A stretch of 64,000 bases of DNA from Porites lutea (lineage: Eukaryota > Cnidaria > Anthozoa > Scleractinia > Poritidae): NCBI RefSeq assembly GCF_958299795.1, contig NC_133202.1, positions 22,667,873 to 22,731,872 on the forward strand, written 5' to 3'. A model generated the notes under the pieces. It had not been told where the DNA came from. It was given only the letters and a program-made list of their open reading frames with translations, and ran no database searches. Positions 1 to 11,536 of this stretch are shown here, piece by piece. Every line of letters begins with the position of its first letter. Position 1 is the stretch's first letter. The translations under genes were made by a program, and so were the position numbers.

Positions 1-825
1 CAAAGTATGTACGGACGGACGAGCGTACGATGTACACTGACATCATAACCAATTTTTTTTCGCATCGATAGGTTTTCAAATTTATTTAGCAATGGAACCT
101 CCGCTGTTAATTTTAACAAACTTCTGCCAATAACTGCAAAAAGAAGGGAAACTGTGTTATTTGTCAATCAACAATAAACCGAGATACGTCAACAACGGTC
201 ATCGCGGAGACGTACCTTAGTTCGCTTGCAAAGTTCTCAGCTCTTTTTCGGCCTCAGTCACTAACTGATTTAAGATACATGTAGGTGACCCCATAGTTTG
301 GTTTCCCAGGTTTATGCAATTTCATTTACTGACCAAGAGACCATAAATGAAATATAAACTGGAAAAACTAAAAAGGGACACAAATGGGCATTAAAAGTGG
401 AACTTGAAGGCGGGCTGCGTAAGAAGAATAGCTCTTGTCCTTCGTTCCTCAAGTTGAGAGAGCAATAAATGTTGCACACTGCTTAGAATTCTCTTTGTTG
501 TACGTCTATAATTTTGTCGATGAAAAAAAAAACGTTTGCCATGCCAATTTGAAGTTTCAATCTCATAACTAATGAAAATACATGTAAGCAAAAGGACTGA
601 AAATGTCGTAATCCAGTCCGACATTTTCTTTGTCATTTCCGCTTCAATTTCTTGTATTCTGTTCCTTACCACAGTATATCCATTCTGGTTTTACACGTTT
701 TCGAAATCATAGCGTCATGGTTTGTTAAGATAGTACCCGAACTTTTCCTTCCAACGTGGAGTAAAATTTTAAACAGATATACTGTAAAACTGTTTAAAAA
801 GTAATCGATCGTAAAAGTTACTTAC

Positions 826-1176
826 GGTAAAGCCAATGTATTGTTGATAGATGCATTTGTCTTTTTTGTCAAGAACGCTGGCCTCGCCTTCGGGAATTCC
901 GTTTTGATGCAAGTAGCATGTTCCCTTATCAGGGCTGCTTGGTGTTCGACAGTATGTGTGTGCGACGCAGCTGTTTTCCGACAGACAAGCTTGACTGCAT
1001 TTTATCTCACTAACAATTTTCATTTTTCTTATTATGTCGGTTTTCAGCGCACTTTTGTGACGGACAAACACTGCTCCATCGAAATATCTTGCGTTTGTGG
1101 CTCGATCCCAACACGAACATCTTGCCAAGTTTCCAATCAAAGCGAAAATGACCACGGTCACCTTAGATGTAAGCAT
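826..1176 (-). CDS. First coding exon of a secreted PAN/apple-like protein (partial)
   Basis: The exon opens with an ATG at 1176 followed by a hydrophobic signal-like segment (MLTSKVTVVIFALIGNLARC). An upstream in-frame ATG at 1215 would put charged residues before it, so 1176 is the better start. The rest is Cys-rich: a KCSQAC pair, then Cys residues in SCVAHTYC, GTCYL and DKCIY. This spacing is typical of cnidarian PAN/apple modules, which mediate protein or carbohydrate binding outside the cell. The exon ends at 826 in a clean GTAAG donor in phase 0, so the ORF past 826 is intron. Further exons should lie to the left and may run off the window; I found none I could support. The PAN assignment is a family-pattern inference. 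The secreted, Cys-rich character is seen directly. Confidence 0.6.
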
Positions 1177-3479
1177 CCTTTCATCACAAAAAAATATATA
1201 TTTTTCTAAATGCACTTTGCTCTGGCATTATCTTGACACGGCAATACCCCTTGACATATTTTACTTTCAATTCACCCTTTTTATTGCCAACTATTTACAC
1301 ATCGTTAACTGTTTATCTGAATTGTTATTAACAGGACGTGAATAAATCAGGCCTCGTGTGTGGCAATATGTAAACTATCCTGCTTTTGCCTCGGATTCAG
1401 TTCTTTACCATTGGGTATACAGAAAGAAATTATAATCCACACTCTAAATCAGCTTCATTTAAGGTGCATGTCACAAGCAATTGTAAAGGAAATGGTTTCT
1501 ACTTTAAAGTGATTATATCTAGACATCTGTCATGATTGCAGTCAAAATGTTTGAATAATGTTTGAAAGAGGACAAACTAGTTTGTTCTTTTTTGTATTTA
1601 TTTAGGAAACCAAAACTCATTTTGGAATGCTTTTTCCTTACCAGTATATAAATTTTCATCGGCGTAAATATATTGCTCAATAGGAATGATACATAAACAG
1701 TTGAGCTTATGGCAGAAAGCATCATTCCTTACATTAATGTTAGTTTGTTGAGCAAAATTTCAATGACAATTTTTGAAATTTTTTGTACGCATTTCCTAAT
1801 GGATTTTGAGGTAAGCTTTTATTCCAAAACAAAATTGTAAATTCGAAACTCGACCTGCAGAAAAAGCGCAGAGGCTGATCCAATCCTAAGGACCAACTCG
1901 TCTTGGTCGAATTGCTGGTGTGGTTAACTTATGCAGTGTAGTATAATTTATGGGGGGCAGGAAGGCGAAAAATTAGTGGGAACAGCTGATTATGACATGA
2001 ATTTCTCCCATGTATTTAGTTGTGAAAATATGTATTAAGCGATCGTATTAAGAATCTTGCTGTAAGGTTAGAAGGAAGTGTTGATTGCACTTGCTGTTGT
2101 GAATTGTCAGTGAATTGCATGAGCGAAGGAATGGAATCATTTATACTCAAGCCGGCTAAGAAAAGATTCATTCCTTTTTGCTTCCATAGAGGGCTGTTGC
2201 GTTTTTTGATAGAACAAGAACCAGCAAGAGTACTTTGTCAAGTTTGGACGTGACAAAGCACAAATTGTGAGTGAATACCTCACACTAGGGCTGATGTAGG
2301 TCTATTCATTCTCGCTCTGATATTAAGATTGACCAAAACAGTGGGTGGTAAAGCAGAAAGCATATCAGACGTTAAGACACTCCTTAAGCAATAATTTCTT
2401 TTGTATTATTATTTTTTTCTACACGAAATGATAGACAAGTGGACTTCCAGAAATCATAGAAACGATGCAAGGAATAACACCATGTCAGCAGATGAAGGTG
2501 GGATTATTTGTCACTCTGCCGAAAAGATAAAAAGACGCTCTTTATCGTAAGACCTCTTGTACCTTACTACCGTAAGATCGATCGCTGAAATCTTAGTTAG
2601 TAAATCCGATGTTGTCAGCAAAGGTATTATCCTTTAATTTTTACGAACTGTCCAATTAAGAATTAACTTGGATAGATTCAGATAGGGCTTTCCCTTACAA
2701 ATAGGCAAACTGTCCAATTTAAGAAAAATAGGACAGCTGGTCTAAGCCAATCAAATGCCAGAAAATACAATAGGCAATGCCAATCAAACTAGCCAATCAG
2801 CGCAAAGTCTATGTGACAACGCGCCAAAAAAAATTTCGTTGGCTGACGGCAGTTCGTCGGCGAACTCTCTTGGCTTCTTGTTGCTGTGAATAATGTCGTT
2901 TTGTTTTGCTGCTCTTTTATGGCTTCTTGTCTGGGCCATTTAAAAGGAAAATGAATGACCAAACTGATGAAAGCTTGTATCGGAAACAATCAACCCATAG
3001 ATTCTTGAAAATGTACACTGAGCGCTGAAACTTTGGACAAGAAAACACTGATACTTGTGTTTAGATGTTGGCATTACAAAAACAAACGGACAAAGTCTGA
3101 GGAAATCGTTTGAGGTAACGAATGAAATGCTTATTTTCAATAGTTTTTGTATTTAAATTAAGTATTTGCGTTGTTGCTTTGTCTTCTTTGCTCTCGAAAT
3201 CGCGGTTTTCACCTGTAGCAGTACCGTATCATTCAATCATCGAAGAAGCTTCCAAAATTTCAATCGGCAACAAAAATAATGCCAAAGTATGAAAGAGCAA
3301 GACTAGTTCTACGTTTGTTTACTTGTAAAGAATAAGTTGAATGACACTATAAAAATAATCATTTCTAGATCTTACAGTGTGTTTTTGTTTCAACTACAAG
3401 CAGACGGGTTCTAATGTACGATATTCCGCGTCTGTGACACCCTAAAAAATCTGGATTAACTAACCAGCTATATAATTAA
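1177..3479. other. Intergenic stretch, no recognisable gene
   Basis: I see only short open frames without splice context or family similarity. The segment is AT-rich. It contains a few scattered GTCCAATT-type words around 2650-2740 that recur in the hairpin repeat at 3480-3634, so fragments of that repeat may be present. Confidence 0.5.
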
Positions 3480-3634
3480 TAAGTAAGAGGACTACATGCT
3501 TGTCCAATTTGGAAATAATTGAATTCAAAAAAATCCTCTGACGGCCAAATTGGACGAGGCCGTATTTTGGGTGTCCTCGGAATTTTTTTCATCCAATTAT
3601 TTCGAAATTGGACAGCATGTAGCCCTATTACATA
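3480..3634. repeat. Hairpin MITE
   Basis: The two halves are imperfect inverted copies: the left arm contains CTACATGC then GTCCAATTTGG and AATAATTG, and the right arm contains the reverse complements in mirrored order (CAATTATTTCG, AATTGGACA, GCATGTAG). There is no coding content. Short non-autonomous DNA transposons of this kind are common in coral intergenic DNA. The superfamily is not determined. Confidence 0.65.
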
Positions 3635-5450
3635 TACTAATGGCCTGCCTATTATTAGCTTGAAACGATTGGCTGTACTGCGCTGCTTTCCGCGCTGATC
3701 GGGGAAAGAAAAAATGAACGCCTGATGGTGAACATGAGCGGCCTTATACATGATTGAAGAAATGAAGGATCTCAGGTGGTTCAACGTTAGTGCAGGTTTT
3801 TCTAGTATCCCAGTAAAGAATGTGGCATATCTTATCGAAAAGCAGTTGCAAGCAGACTCTTCATTCGAATTCTATGATTAAGGAGTGATCTCCCTTGGGG
3901 ATTCAAAAACGTTTTGTCTTTAATGTTGCGCATGCCTAGAACTAGAAACTCATAAGGGGTTGGAACGTGTAACTCTCATATGTTTGCTCTGCCCGATGCT
4001 CGTGATTATTCATTTTCGAAAGTACCATATTTGGAACGAGAAGAAGAGATAAATGACCAATCAAACTTCGTAAAAAAACGTGACGTAATTTTACTTCAGG
4101 TTCCCGCGCCCGCTTGAAAAAAATGGCCGACAAACGGGGGAAAAACTCCCAAAAGCCGAGAAAGCTTTCAAAGGTTGAAACCATTAATCGTACCCAAACA
4201 CTGAGCAGGAATATATTATTGCCTTACCACCTGGGCAAAACGTAACGTTATGAAACCCACTGACGTCCTCGCAACTTCTTGAAGTTGTCACTTCAAAAAA
4301 CGATGCCTTGTTGATCCTCTACACAGTAAACTTATACTGATACTGCAAATAGGTTTTAAAATTCTTATATTAAAAGTCTAAATTCATTAGCTGCGTATCG
4401 AAAAGTGTCCAAAACCTGAACCTGACATCTTCGCAAAAAAAGATGCGTGTAATGAATGTGAGAAGCATTTACGCTTAAATTCAGCTTGGATGTTGTAGTC
4501 ACGATCGTGTTTTGAGCTAATTTTATGAATGAACAAACTCGAAACAATAGACAGAGAAGCCGTTTCATGAAAATTTTTTTTCAAAATCCGAAAAGTTAAT
4601 CCTTTAAAGCAATTCGGAAAACACTATCTGGATCGTGGATCCGTTCACGCAAGTGAAATCGGCTGAGCACATGGCAAAATTCAACACAAAATCCATCTCA
4701 AATCGGGGCACATTTTGTAATTTTTCTTTAGCGCCGGAGTGAAAAATTTATAAAACGTCTATGAAACATTTAAAAATACATAAATTCCCTTTCAAAAACG
4801 TAATTATCTTGGCCATAGAGTGCAAAATGTACCTGAAAATTCAGCAAAAACTTCACTGCCTTGTTTACATTTCAAAACAGACCATGCGCACCGTCGTGAA
4901 GAAAACAAGGTTGAATTCCTTGAAGGACGATTTCTTGATGAAAAGCTTCCCTTCCTCCATACACACAAAAAAAACTGAGCATTCTTTTGAGCTTTCTCTT
5001 TCCCTTTTTTGTCTTTTAACGGTGTATTTTTAACCTTGAAATGCCTAACCCTTGTCTTAAAACATCTGCATGGTGATCGCCCGGCGGCCATTTTGTTGAA
5101 AATGGCTATCTGTCACTAAGGTTTCCAAATATGGTAAAAGTGAATATTCACGAGCATTGAACGCGAGTTACACGTTTCAACCCCTTGCGAGTTTCTGCTA
5201 AAACTTAATAAAACCTGCAAATCTTATTTGCGTGAGCCCTCTCCTTAACAGGACCTTCTGAACATTAAAATCCTATTACCTGTTTGCAGATAATAGGCGA
5301 ATGATCAATATTTGCGATTGTTAAAATAGCTGGAAATTTCTTACCTACAACGCGCGCTCTTATTGGTTGCTTCGAAGTCACGTGACATCTAATAATGAAA
5401 CTGTTTTCCGCCAAAATTTCTGAGCGGGCAACATTGCAAAAAATCTATGA
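3635..5450. other. Intergenic stretch, no supported gene
   Basis: Several short ORFs occur on both strands. None has a recognisable domain or matching splice phases. A Kozak-like ATGGCC at about 4123 opens a 40-residue basic frame with no visible continuation. Confidence 0.4.
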
Positions 5451-5457
5451 CGTCAGA

Positions 5458-5479
5458 GGGTAACAGTGCACTGTTACCC
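5458..5479. repeat. Perfect 22-bp palindrome
   Basis: An 11-bp half-site (GGGTAACAGTG) is followed directly by its exact reverse complement. It lies about 250 bp upstream of the Crypton/ZMYM2-like pseudogene. A palindrome of this length could be a protein-binding site or belong to the mobile element. Its role is unknown. Confidence 0.6.
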
Positions 5480-5725
5480 GCGAATGTTGACCGACGACTG
5501 CCGTTACAGCGGGGTCTAATGATTGGTTCTCTCTCGGTCGGGATTTTGCAGTACAGCCCGTTTCCATGGAAACAGTCTAAGCCGTGTAGTTTCGTTTTGT
5601 TGCAAAGCCGGCAAATTCAAATTTGCAACCAAAACAGCGAAAAAAAAGATGTGAATATTGTCATTCTTCATTGCGAAACTACCAGAAAAAGCTAAAAAGA
5701 TTGAAATTTTACTGAGATTTCAAAG

Positions 5726-6498
5726 ATGGATGAAGAAGACGACCATTCTCCGAGCAAGTTCAGTATTATCCTAAAGATCTGGAAACTTTTGATGTAGAAA
5801 TTGAAACAGGCATCACCGAAAGCCAGGAGGCCAAAGACGATTTTATCAACCAACAGAAAATTGCAAACACAAACAAGAAGACGGCTACTGATATGAACAC
5901 TCTTTTCCGCTACATTGAAGCTAATGGTATGAAAAATGAGAAAATTGAAAGCTTACCTGCGTCCGAGCTTGACCACTTTGTCGAAATTTGTTTGAACGCA
6001 CGGAGGAAAAACGGAGAAGGATAAGAGCCAGCGACACGTTTCCAGTTTTCAGCCCAGTATAAGCTTACAGCGATACTTAGAAGAAATATCCATTTAACAT
6101 ATCCAAAGACAATGAGTTCGAAAACTCCAGAAAAGTTCTTGCAGCGAAGCGAAAGTCGCTTGCTCTGATACGAGCACTGCAAAGGAAACAAACCGCAAGC
6201 TGCTCAGGCTATCGACGAACACGAAGAGGATACCCTTATTTTAATTTTGAATTCGGCGACCCCAGTCTAGTTGCAATTCAAAGAACTGTGTGGTAGTTTT
6301 TATACAACACTTCGGTCTCCGAGCAAGAGAATATCAGTCAAGCGATCCGTTAGTGTCTTCCACCGCCCCAGTTTTTACAGGTGCAAACATAGGATCCATC
6401 AGCAGGTGCACATTCTAAATATTTCATGGTAATGTGAAAATTGTCCAAAATGAAAGGAAGCGTCGAATTGTTATCGACAGCGATGAGGACGATTGACT
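5726..6498 (+). pseudogene. Decayed ZMYM2/QRICH1-like (Crypton tyrosine-recombinase-derived) gene
   Basis: An ATG at 5726 opens an acidic start (MDEEDDHSPSK) that leaves frame after about 20 codons. The next frame reads about 85 residues, including FINQQKIANTNKKTATDMN, LFRYIEANG and LPASELDHFVEICLNARRK. This matches the conserved N-terminal block of the ZMYM2-like/QRICH1-like proteins derived from Crypton tyrosine recombinases, known for an NxNTKRKTxxD...F..Y pattern followed by an FFxxxRKKDG-like stretch. After a stop at about 6022 the similarity continues in other frames (ENSRKVLAAKRKSLAL, IQRTVW). It ends in an acidic tail (RRIVIDSDEDD) closing near 6498. Several frame changes and stops make it non-functional as one protein. 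No intron signals are evident, so it looks like a single-exon copy. The family call is from memory of conserved motifs. Confidence 0.6.
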
Positions 6499-6873
6499 AT
6501 CAAGCTATTTTTTGTCAACTATGCCCAGTTTTGAATTAATTTTCACAGCTTCAAACTTAGACTTTCACTTGACACTGACTTGATCCATATTTTGAAATCA
6601 AGAAAGTATTGTTTGATCGACAAAAGACCCTTTCTCGAATTTTAGAATCAACAATTGTTTTTGTCAGTTTCCGTTACAAAGCGTTTTTGAAATTTTGTTT
6701 AAGCTTATTTAAGACGATTTGACATTCAATGAATTTGTTTTTCAAACTTGTGGTAGCTTGCTTTTGTCTGAGTTGCTCTCGTCATCAAGAAGACGTCACG
6801 GCGGAAGCCCTTTAAGTGCAAGCCACCGGAAGTGCATTTTACTATCAGAAGCCGAGTGCCATATAATAAACAA

Positions 6874-6936
6874 CTTACTAACCGAGCTTGCTCGGGCCGT
6901 ACTGGGGAATATTGGCCCTCTCGCTCGGTTAGTAAG
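6874..6936. repeat. Short inverted-repeat element
   Basis: Perfect 14-bp terminal inverted repeats (CTTACTAACCGAGC at 6874-6887 and its reverse complement at 6923-6936) enclose 35 bp. It resembles a minimal MITE or the remnant of a larger one. No target duplication is evident. Confidence 0.6.
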
Positions 6937-7481
6937 CGGTTAGTACTTGACGCCTTTCACAGAGATAAATTCATTTCTTTTGCATTGAGCGGAGGCCCTC
7001 TTAAAAGCCATTACTTTCACCAGATCAAGGAAAGTCCCCTACATGCTTATTACTTTCCAGTCCGCTATAATTATGCTAATGCAGTATGCTAATTTGTCCT
7101 TTTTTCTCAAAAGTATTTGCACGCTACAACTGGTATGTAATTCGAGTTCTCAAGAGACTATAAAACTACTTTGAAGAAAATTCCTCACACCACGTTCTTA
7201 GCGCAGAAATTGTTTCCTGTCTTTCCTCTGTAATAAATGTCCGGATTATACACGTCAAGGAACGAGCTATTGCGATTGCTGCCCGTTCACCTCAATGCGT
7301 TATAACATCCTTCGTATTCTGACCGAACAGTATGCTATTGATTTCTCCAACCTCCTGACAGCATTGATCATATTGCCATTACTGAACCTTGTTTACATTA
7401 CTGACGTTGGTTGCTTGGCCATCAGTTAATGCCTGGAACACCTACGCGGTGGTCTGCTGAAAGTAAAGGTGAGAAAAGGAG
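6937..7481. other. Intergenic, nothing recognised
   Basis: AT-rich sequence with no supported ORF, tRNA or repeat structure. Confidence 0.4.
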
Positions 7482-7609
7482 TAGACTACGAGTAGTCCCC
7501 CATTTTTCCTCAGGGATATAGTAGAGCGGGCGAAACGCGAGCGGGCGTGAAAATCATCCCACGCGAGAAAAGGCGACACGCGGAAAAATGGGGGACTACT
7601 CGTAGTCTA
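7482..7609. mobile_element. 128-bp MITE with 9-bp target-site duplication
   Basis: The ends are perfect inverted repeats beginning TAGACTACGAGTAGTCCCCC. The element is flanked by a perfect 9-bp direct repeat, GAAAAGGAG, at 7473-7481 and 7610-7618. The middle contains GCGGGCGAAACGCGAGCGGG and an ACGCGAGAAAAGGCGACACG block. The same termini and blocks occur in the 1,388-bp element at 59296-60683, which also has a 9-bp duplication. Target duplications of 8-11 bp are typical of Mutator-like elements, so MULE derivation is the best guess. There is no coding capacity. The identical duplications suggest a fairly recent insertion. Confidence 0.85.
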
Positions 7610-7904
7610 GAAAAGGAGGAGTTATCACGGCTGCAGTAGAAAATTTAATGTGCATCGGACCTGTGGCAAGGGATCTACCGTCGAGTACAGTCAGCCAAAA
7701 TACAGACTTGCAGTACTGTAATTAGGGTCGCTCAAAACAGCCGAGATAAGAAGTGGCCTGTTTATAACATTAGGCAGCTGAATTTACAACTGCATAAATG
7801 TATTTGTTTTATAACGTTTGTGGAAGTGATCGTGAAACACAACAAGAACTCCTATAACAGTGAGGACTGAAAACGTTCCTATTTGTGGTCACTTTTTGAC
7901 AAAG

Positions 7905-8297
7905 ATGAGCACTCTTCAGTTCTTGTCGACGCTCCATTGTATCCTTCTAGGGTACACTGATATCGTTACGTGTTTTGAGCAGCGTTACCTTCAAGGATCA
8001 GTGAAGACCGTTCCACACTATAAACTTAAGAGGCACCAAATTAAGACTCTTAACGTTTTTTCATTGTTATCTTGTGCCCAGTTGTACCTAGCGGAGCCCA
8101 GATGTGTTTCGACCAAGTTTGGAATTTCAGACGATAATAATTTTGTTTGCGAATTGAACAATTGCGTTACTATTTCCTTTCAACCTCACCAACAACTTGC
8201 TTATGAAGAACGATTTGTGTTTCCTCACTATTCAGCCGTCATATTTTGTCAAGTAGCCATTGTCCATTTGGTTTGTTCAAGTTGCTCTGAAAGTTAA
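7905..8297 (+). pseudogene. PAN/apple-domain secreted protein, 5' part of a decayed gene
   Basis: The ATG at 7905 gives a signal-like start (MSTLQFLSTLHCILLGYTD) followed by a PAN-type module: SLLSCAQLYLAEPRCVSTKF, then SDDNNFVCELNN and an aromatic LAYEERFVFPHYS tail. This order (CAxxC, CxS.NF, CELNN) is characteristic of cnidarian PAN domains. A Cys expected after SCAQ is Tyr here. The frame then runs through non-domain sequence to a stop at 8297 with no clean donor. About 260 bp downstream is a glycine-rich domain in the same orientation, a partner commonly found with PAN modules in this phylum. I therefore read 7905-9300 as one decayed gene, though a functional short PAN protein cannot be excluded. 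Confidence 0.55.
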
Positions 8298-8556
8298 ACG
8301 CCAACATCTTGATTTATGGCTGTTAGTCCCCAGCAACCCTTTGTTTTCTAATTTCAAAACGCGCTATTTTGCAGTAGAAGCGCAATTATCCGTCTAGTTT
8401 TGTCCATATACAGTTCCTTATACTCTATCTAAATACTCACACGGGCTAGCCATGGCCAGAGATTGTATGCATTTGTTCTTCACCATAATGAAAAAACAAA
8501 GTTACATCATTTCATCTCCTTATAAACATCTACTTTCACTTCACTTCTCTTGGAGC

Positions 8557-9300
8557 TACGGGACGATTTGGACCAACCAGCAATGCCAACCAGGGTACCT
8601 CACTGGAAGGGATCTCAGTTCAAAAGGGCCTACAAACGTGGATTGTTCCAGTGACGGGCCAGTATCAAGCTGAACTGTGTGGAGCTTCAGGAGTGGACAA
8701 CAGTTTCTATAACACCAAAGGTGGAAGAGGCGCTAGAGTAAAAGGAAGCATTCATCTGCAAAAGGGAACGCAGCTGACTGTTCTAGTTAAGGAAGAGGCT
8801 TTTGGAGGAGGTGGTGGTGGTGGGACGTTTGTTGTGTTCGCCGCTGATGGAAGTCCTTTGGCCGTAGCTGGGGTTTGGGGGTACGGCAGCTGTTGCAGAT
8901 GGTGATCGAGGGCAAGGCATAAATTTTGGCATTGTTAATGGTGGGGGAAAGGCAAAAGGAGGGAACGTCTGCGTATCAAAAGCCGTTTTGATACAGGAGT
9001 TGGTGGAGGGGGGCGGCCTTATTTCTGACGGAAGATGCTTCGTAAAATCTTTTACTGCCGGAGGCAGAGGGGGTTGTCAATAAAGACGGTCCATATGCAG
9101 GAGGTTTTGGCGGCGGTGGTAACTGCGGGGGAGGGGGTGGATACTCTGGTGGAGGTGTTCAAGTTGCCAAGAATATAAAGAATATCCATGCAGGAGGGGG
9201 AGGGTCCTTCGTCCCTAACGGGAAATGGGCAGCTACTTCCGGGGGCTGTCTCGCAAGGGACGGATTTGCTATCTTCGAATTAGTTTCACTGGGTCACTGA
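8557..9300 (+). pseudogene. Decayed glycine-rich (ALK/LTK-type Gly-rich) domain
   Basis: Starting after a possible acceptor (TCTTGGAG), the frame reads ATGRFGPTSNANQGTSLEG, then GLQTWIVPVTGQYQAELCGA, KGGRGARVKGSI, and a seven-Gly run followed by TFVVFAADG. This is the hallmark order of the Gly-rich domain found in ALK-family receptors and many cnidarian secreted proteins. The first frame stops near 8905. The similarity then shifts frame (GDRGQGINFGIVNGGGK, LISDGRCFVKSFTAGGRGG) and shifts again at about 9080 (DGPYAGGFGGGGNCGG, AGGGGSFVPNGKWA), ending FAIFELVSLGH and a stop at 9298-9300. Two frame changes break it. A complete C-terminus shows that the whole domain was once present. Confidence 0.7.
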
Positions 9301-9387
9301 AGAGATGTAAATAATTCTTTTCTATTTGTTTTTCTTCGTTCTTCTTGGTGTTAGTGAGAAATAAGGAAAAATATTTATTACCAATAC

Positions 9388-9698
9388 CGTAAAATTCCGA
9401 AAACAAACCCCGGGGCTTATATTTTTCAAAGGCCCTTTTTGAGGGGCTTATTTTTGGAGGGGCTTATCTAAGGAGGGAAATTTGCGTTTCAAAATCGATT
9501 AGGCTAGCCTTACAGTTGCAAGTAAATTTACCGTTTTTACTTTGTTTTACTTTGTATTTGAAGGCAATTTTCCATGTACAAGCCCCCGGAGGGCTTATAT
9601 TTGGAAGGGCGATTTAACGGAGGGTTTTTGCGTTACCGGACTGGGGGCTTTTATTTGGAGGGGCTTATACGTGGAGGCGCTTATTTTCGGAATTTTGA
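9388..9698. repeat. Inverted-repeat element with internal GGGCTTAT subrepeats
   Basis: The ends mirror each other (AAAATTCCGAAAA near 9391 and TTTTCGGAATTTT near 9684). Between them, GGGCTTAT followed by A/T and GGAGGGG recurs about eight times. There is no ORF. It looks like a MITE with expanded internal subrepeats. Confidence 0.65.
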
Positions 9699-9920
9699 GG
9701 TAGGTTTAAATTGCATTTGTTGCACAAATTGTGATTATTGAAAAATGCAGATTGCCTAAATGTTTGATTAAGAGCACAGGATGATATTGGGAGTAATCAT
9801 GAATCCCGATAAAACGCCAACTCGTGTGTTTATGCCCGGCCCCCCATAACATTTCTCATTAGGACATTTGACGTCTTTAATTTGTCGTAACGGTGACGGC
9901 AAAACAAGTACAAAAAGTAG

Positions 9921-10860
9921 ATGGGTGGAGAGTAACTATTGCTTTCAACGATTTTGCAGCTAGGGAGCAACTAATCAATATCACTGGTAGTATGCAAGTC
10001 ACGACCATGCTTTCTCGTCCTAGATTTGCGTGGGGAAACCATTGATTAGTTAAAAGAAGAAAGAGCTAATGTAAGCTATTTTTTGCTATTATTGACCATA
10101 CTGTAGTAATTGAGGAAAATTTGTATATCTGTGAAAATATAGAAACGCTGTTGCTTCATTTCCTTTGACCAGTTTTGTACGCGCGTGTGTTTTTTTGCTT
10201 TGTCTAAACCAGACTATTGCTTTGTTTATGTTTTTGCGGTACCTATTGCAATTCAGTCTTCATTTGTTTACCTTTGATGAAGATAAAAGCTGTACTGTCC
10301 ACCCTTATAGTTATGAGTCAATATGGTGGACTAGGCATCTACCTGGAGAGAGCCCCTTTTCTGTCTTTGATAAAGTAAATAGAATAAGCTGTTTTGAAAA
10401 CCTCTTACCAGATGTACGTTGATAGAGGGTGGATTCTTCTTCAACCCTAAACCCGAATGACTGTCATGAAATATTGTTGGCAGTCATGGATAATCACTAA
10501 CACTAGTAGGACCGTAGTATGCGAGTCACGACTTTGTTCTGTCTTGTGAGTTTCGCATAGGTAAGCCATTGAATTGACAGGAAGAAAATGCTACTATAGG
10601 CATTTTTTTTAGCTATCATGGACCATGAGTGTGGAAAATTTGCTGTATATAATTATTGCGGATATGTAGAAACCTTTTCAGTCTTTAGCTTGCCTATGTG
10701 TGATACAGCACTTGTAGCCTCTTCTATTACTTTGTTTATGTTTTTACGGTCCCTGTTAACTCCGCGACCGTTAATTGCTTGGTTTTGGTAGAGATACCAA
10801 CTGTATCCTTTCCTTCCATATCGTCGTGTTGAGTCACAAGTGTTCAAATTTCCTTTAGAA
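9921..10860. repeat. Degenerate tandem duplication of about 0.5 kb units
   Basis: Two diverged copies share ordered words: GTAGTATGCAAGTCACGA / CGTAGTATGCGAGTCACGA, a GACCATA/GACCATG stretch, GTATATCTGTGAAAATATAG against GGATATGTAGAAAC, and CTTTGTTTATGTTTTTGCGG against CTTTGTTTATGTTTTTACGG. A further related fragment lies at about 13860-13980, sharing TACGTTGATAG and GATTCTTCTTCAACCCTAAA with 10410-10450. No gene is seen. Divergence indicates an old duplication. Confidence 0.55.
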
Positions 10861-11536
10861 TCTGTCTGGCTTATTCTAATATATAGATTTAGCCAGGGCT
10901 AAAAGCGAGGCTCCCATTAACAAATTTATAATTTAAATTAAACAATAAACTTGTATTCGAACTCCACAATTCAGTTAACTTTAGAGCACATTTATGTGAC
11001 TTTTGAGGGAAAGGCTACCTGATTTTAGAGAAAAATAATTTGCAAACAGCCCAAGAGTGAACCAAATCTTACATCGAGTTGATAGCCTCATATGTACACC
11101 CAAAAACTGGTAATCATCTTCGATCACATTTAAGAGCCATAATGGCTCTTGATCACCGTAGATTAATTAGTGGAAAAAAAATCAGGCCAACTTTTTTGCG
11201 TTCGACAAGTTTACTTTGCAAAATCTTGTCAACAAATCTGGGTGCGTGTAAACCAACCTTTTATACCATTTATACATCACATCTGAGGTGAAACAGTAGT
11301 ATGAGGCACTGTTTTTATCATACCGGCAGACCTCGGACAGAAGCAGTATTTCACAATACAAATTGCACTCATTCAATATTCATAAACTGTTAAAAAAATT
11401 TCCAAAATCACCTATACGGCCATCCGGTTCTCACTTTTGTAGTGCAAGCTGTGGCGAGTGTTTGAATGAACATTAACAGAGTTACGCTCCAACATTATAA
11501 AGAATTTATTCTGTTTATTTTTTATTTAATGGTTTA
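10861..11536. other. Intergenic, nothing recognised
   Basis: Only AT-rich sequence and a small imperfect palindrome (AAGAGCCATAATGGCTCTT at about 11132). Confidence 0.4.

Noticed and set aside
77-139. Possible last exon of the PAN-like gene (frame ending YWQKFVKINSGGSIAK)
   Set aside because: A good pyrimidine tract and AG exist, but the phase does not match the known donor and the peptide is unrecognised.
391-672. Minus-strand ORF as exon 2 of the PAN-like gene
   Set aside because: It has a hydrophobic stretch and a possible acceptor, but its phase does not match the phase-0 donor at 826 and no domain is seen.
4123-4245. Plus-strand first exon MADKRGKNSQKPRK
   Set aside because: Start context is good, but there is no convincing donor, domain or following exon.
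4804-5033. Overlapping ORFs on both strands near 4.8-5.1 kb
   Set aside because: No family similarity and no splice signals with matching phase.
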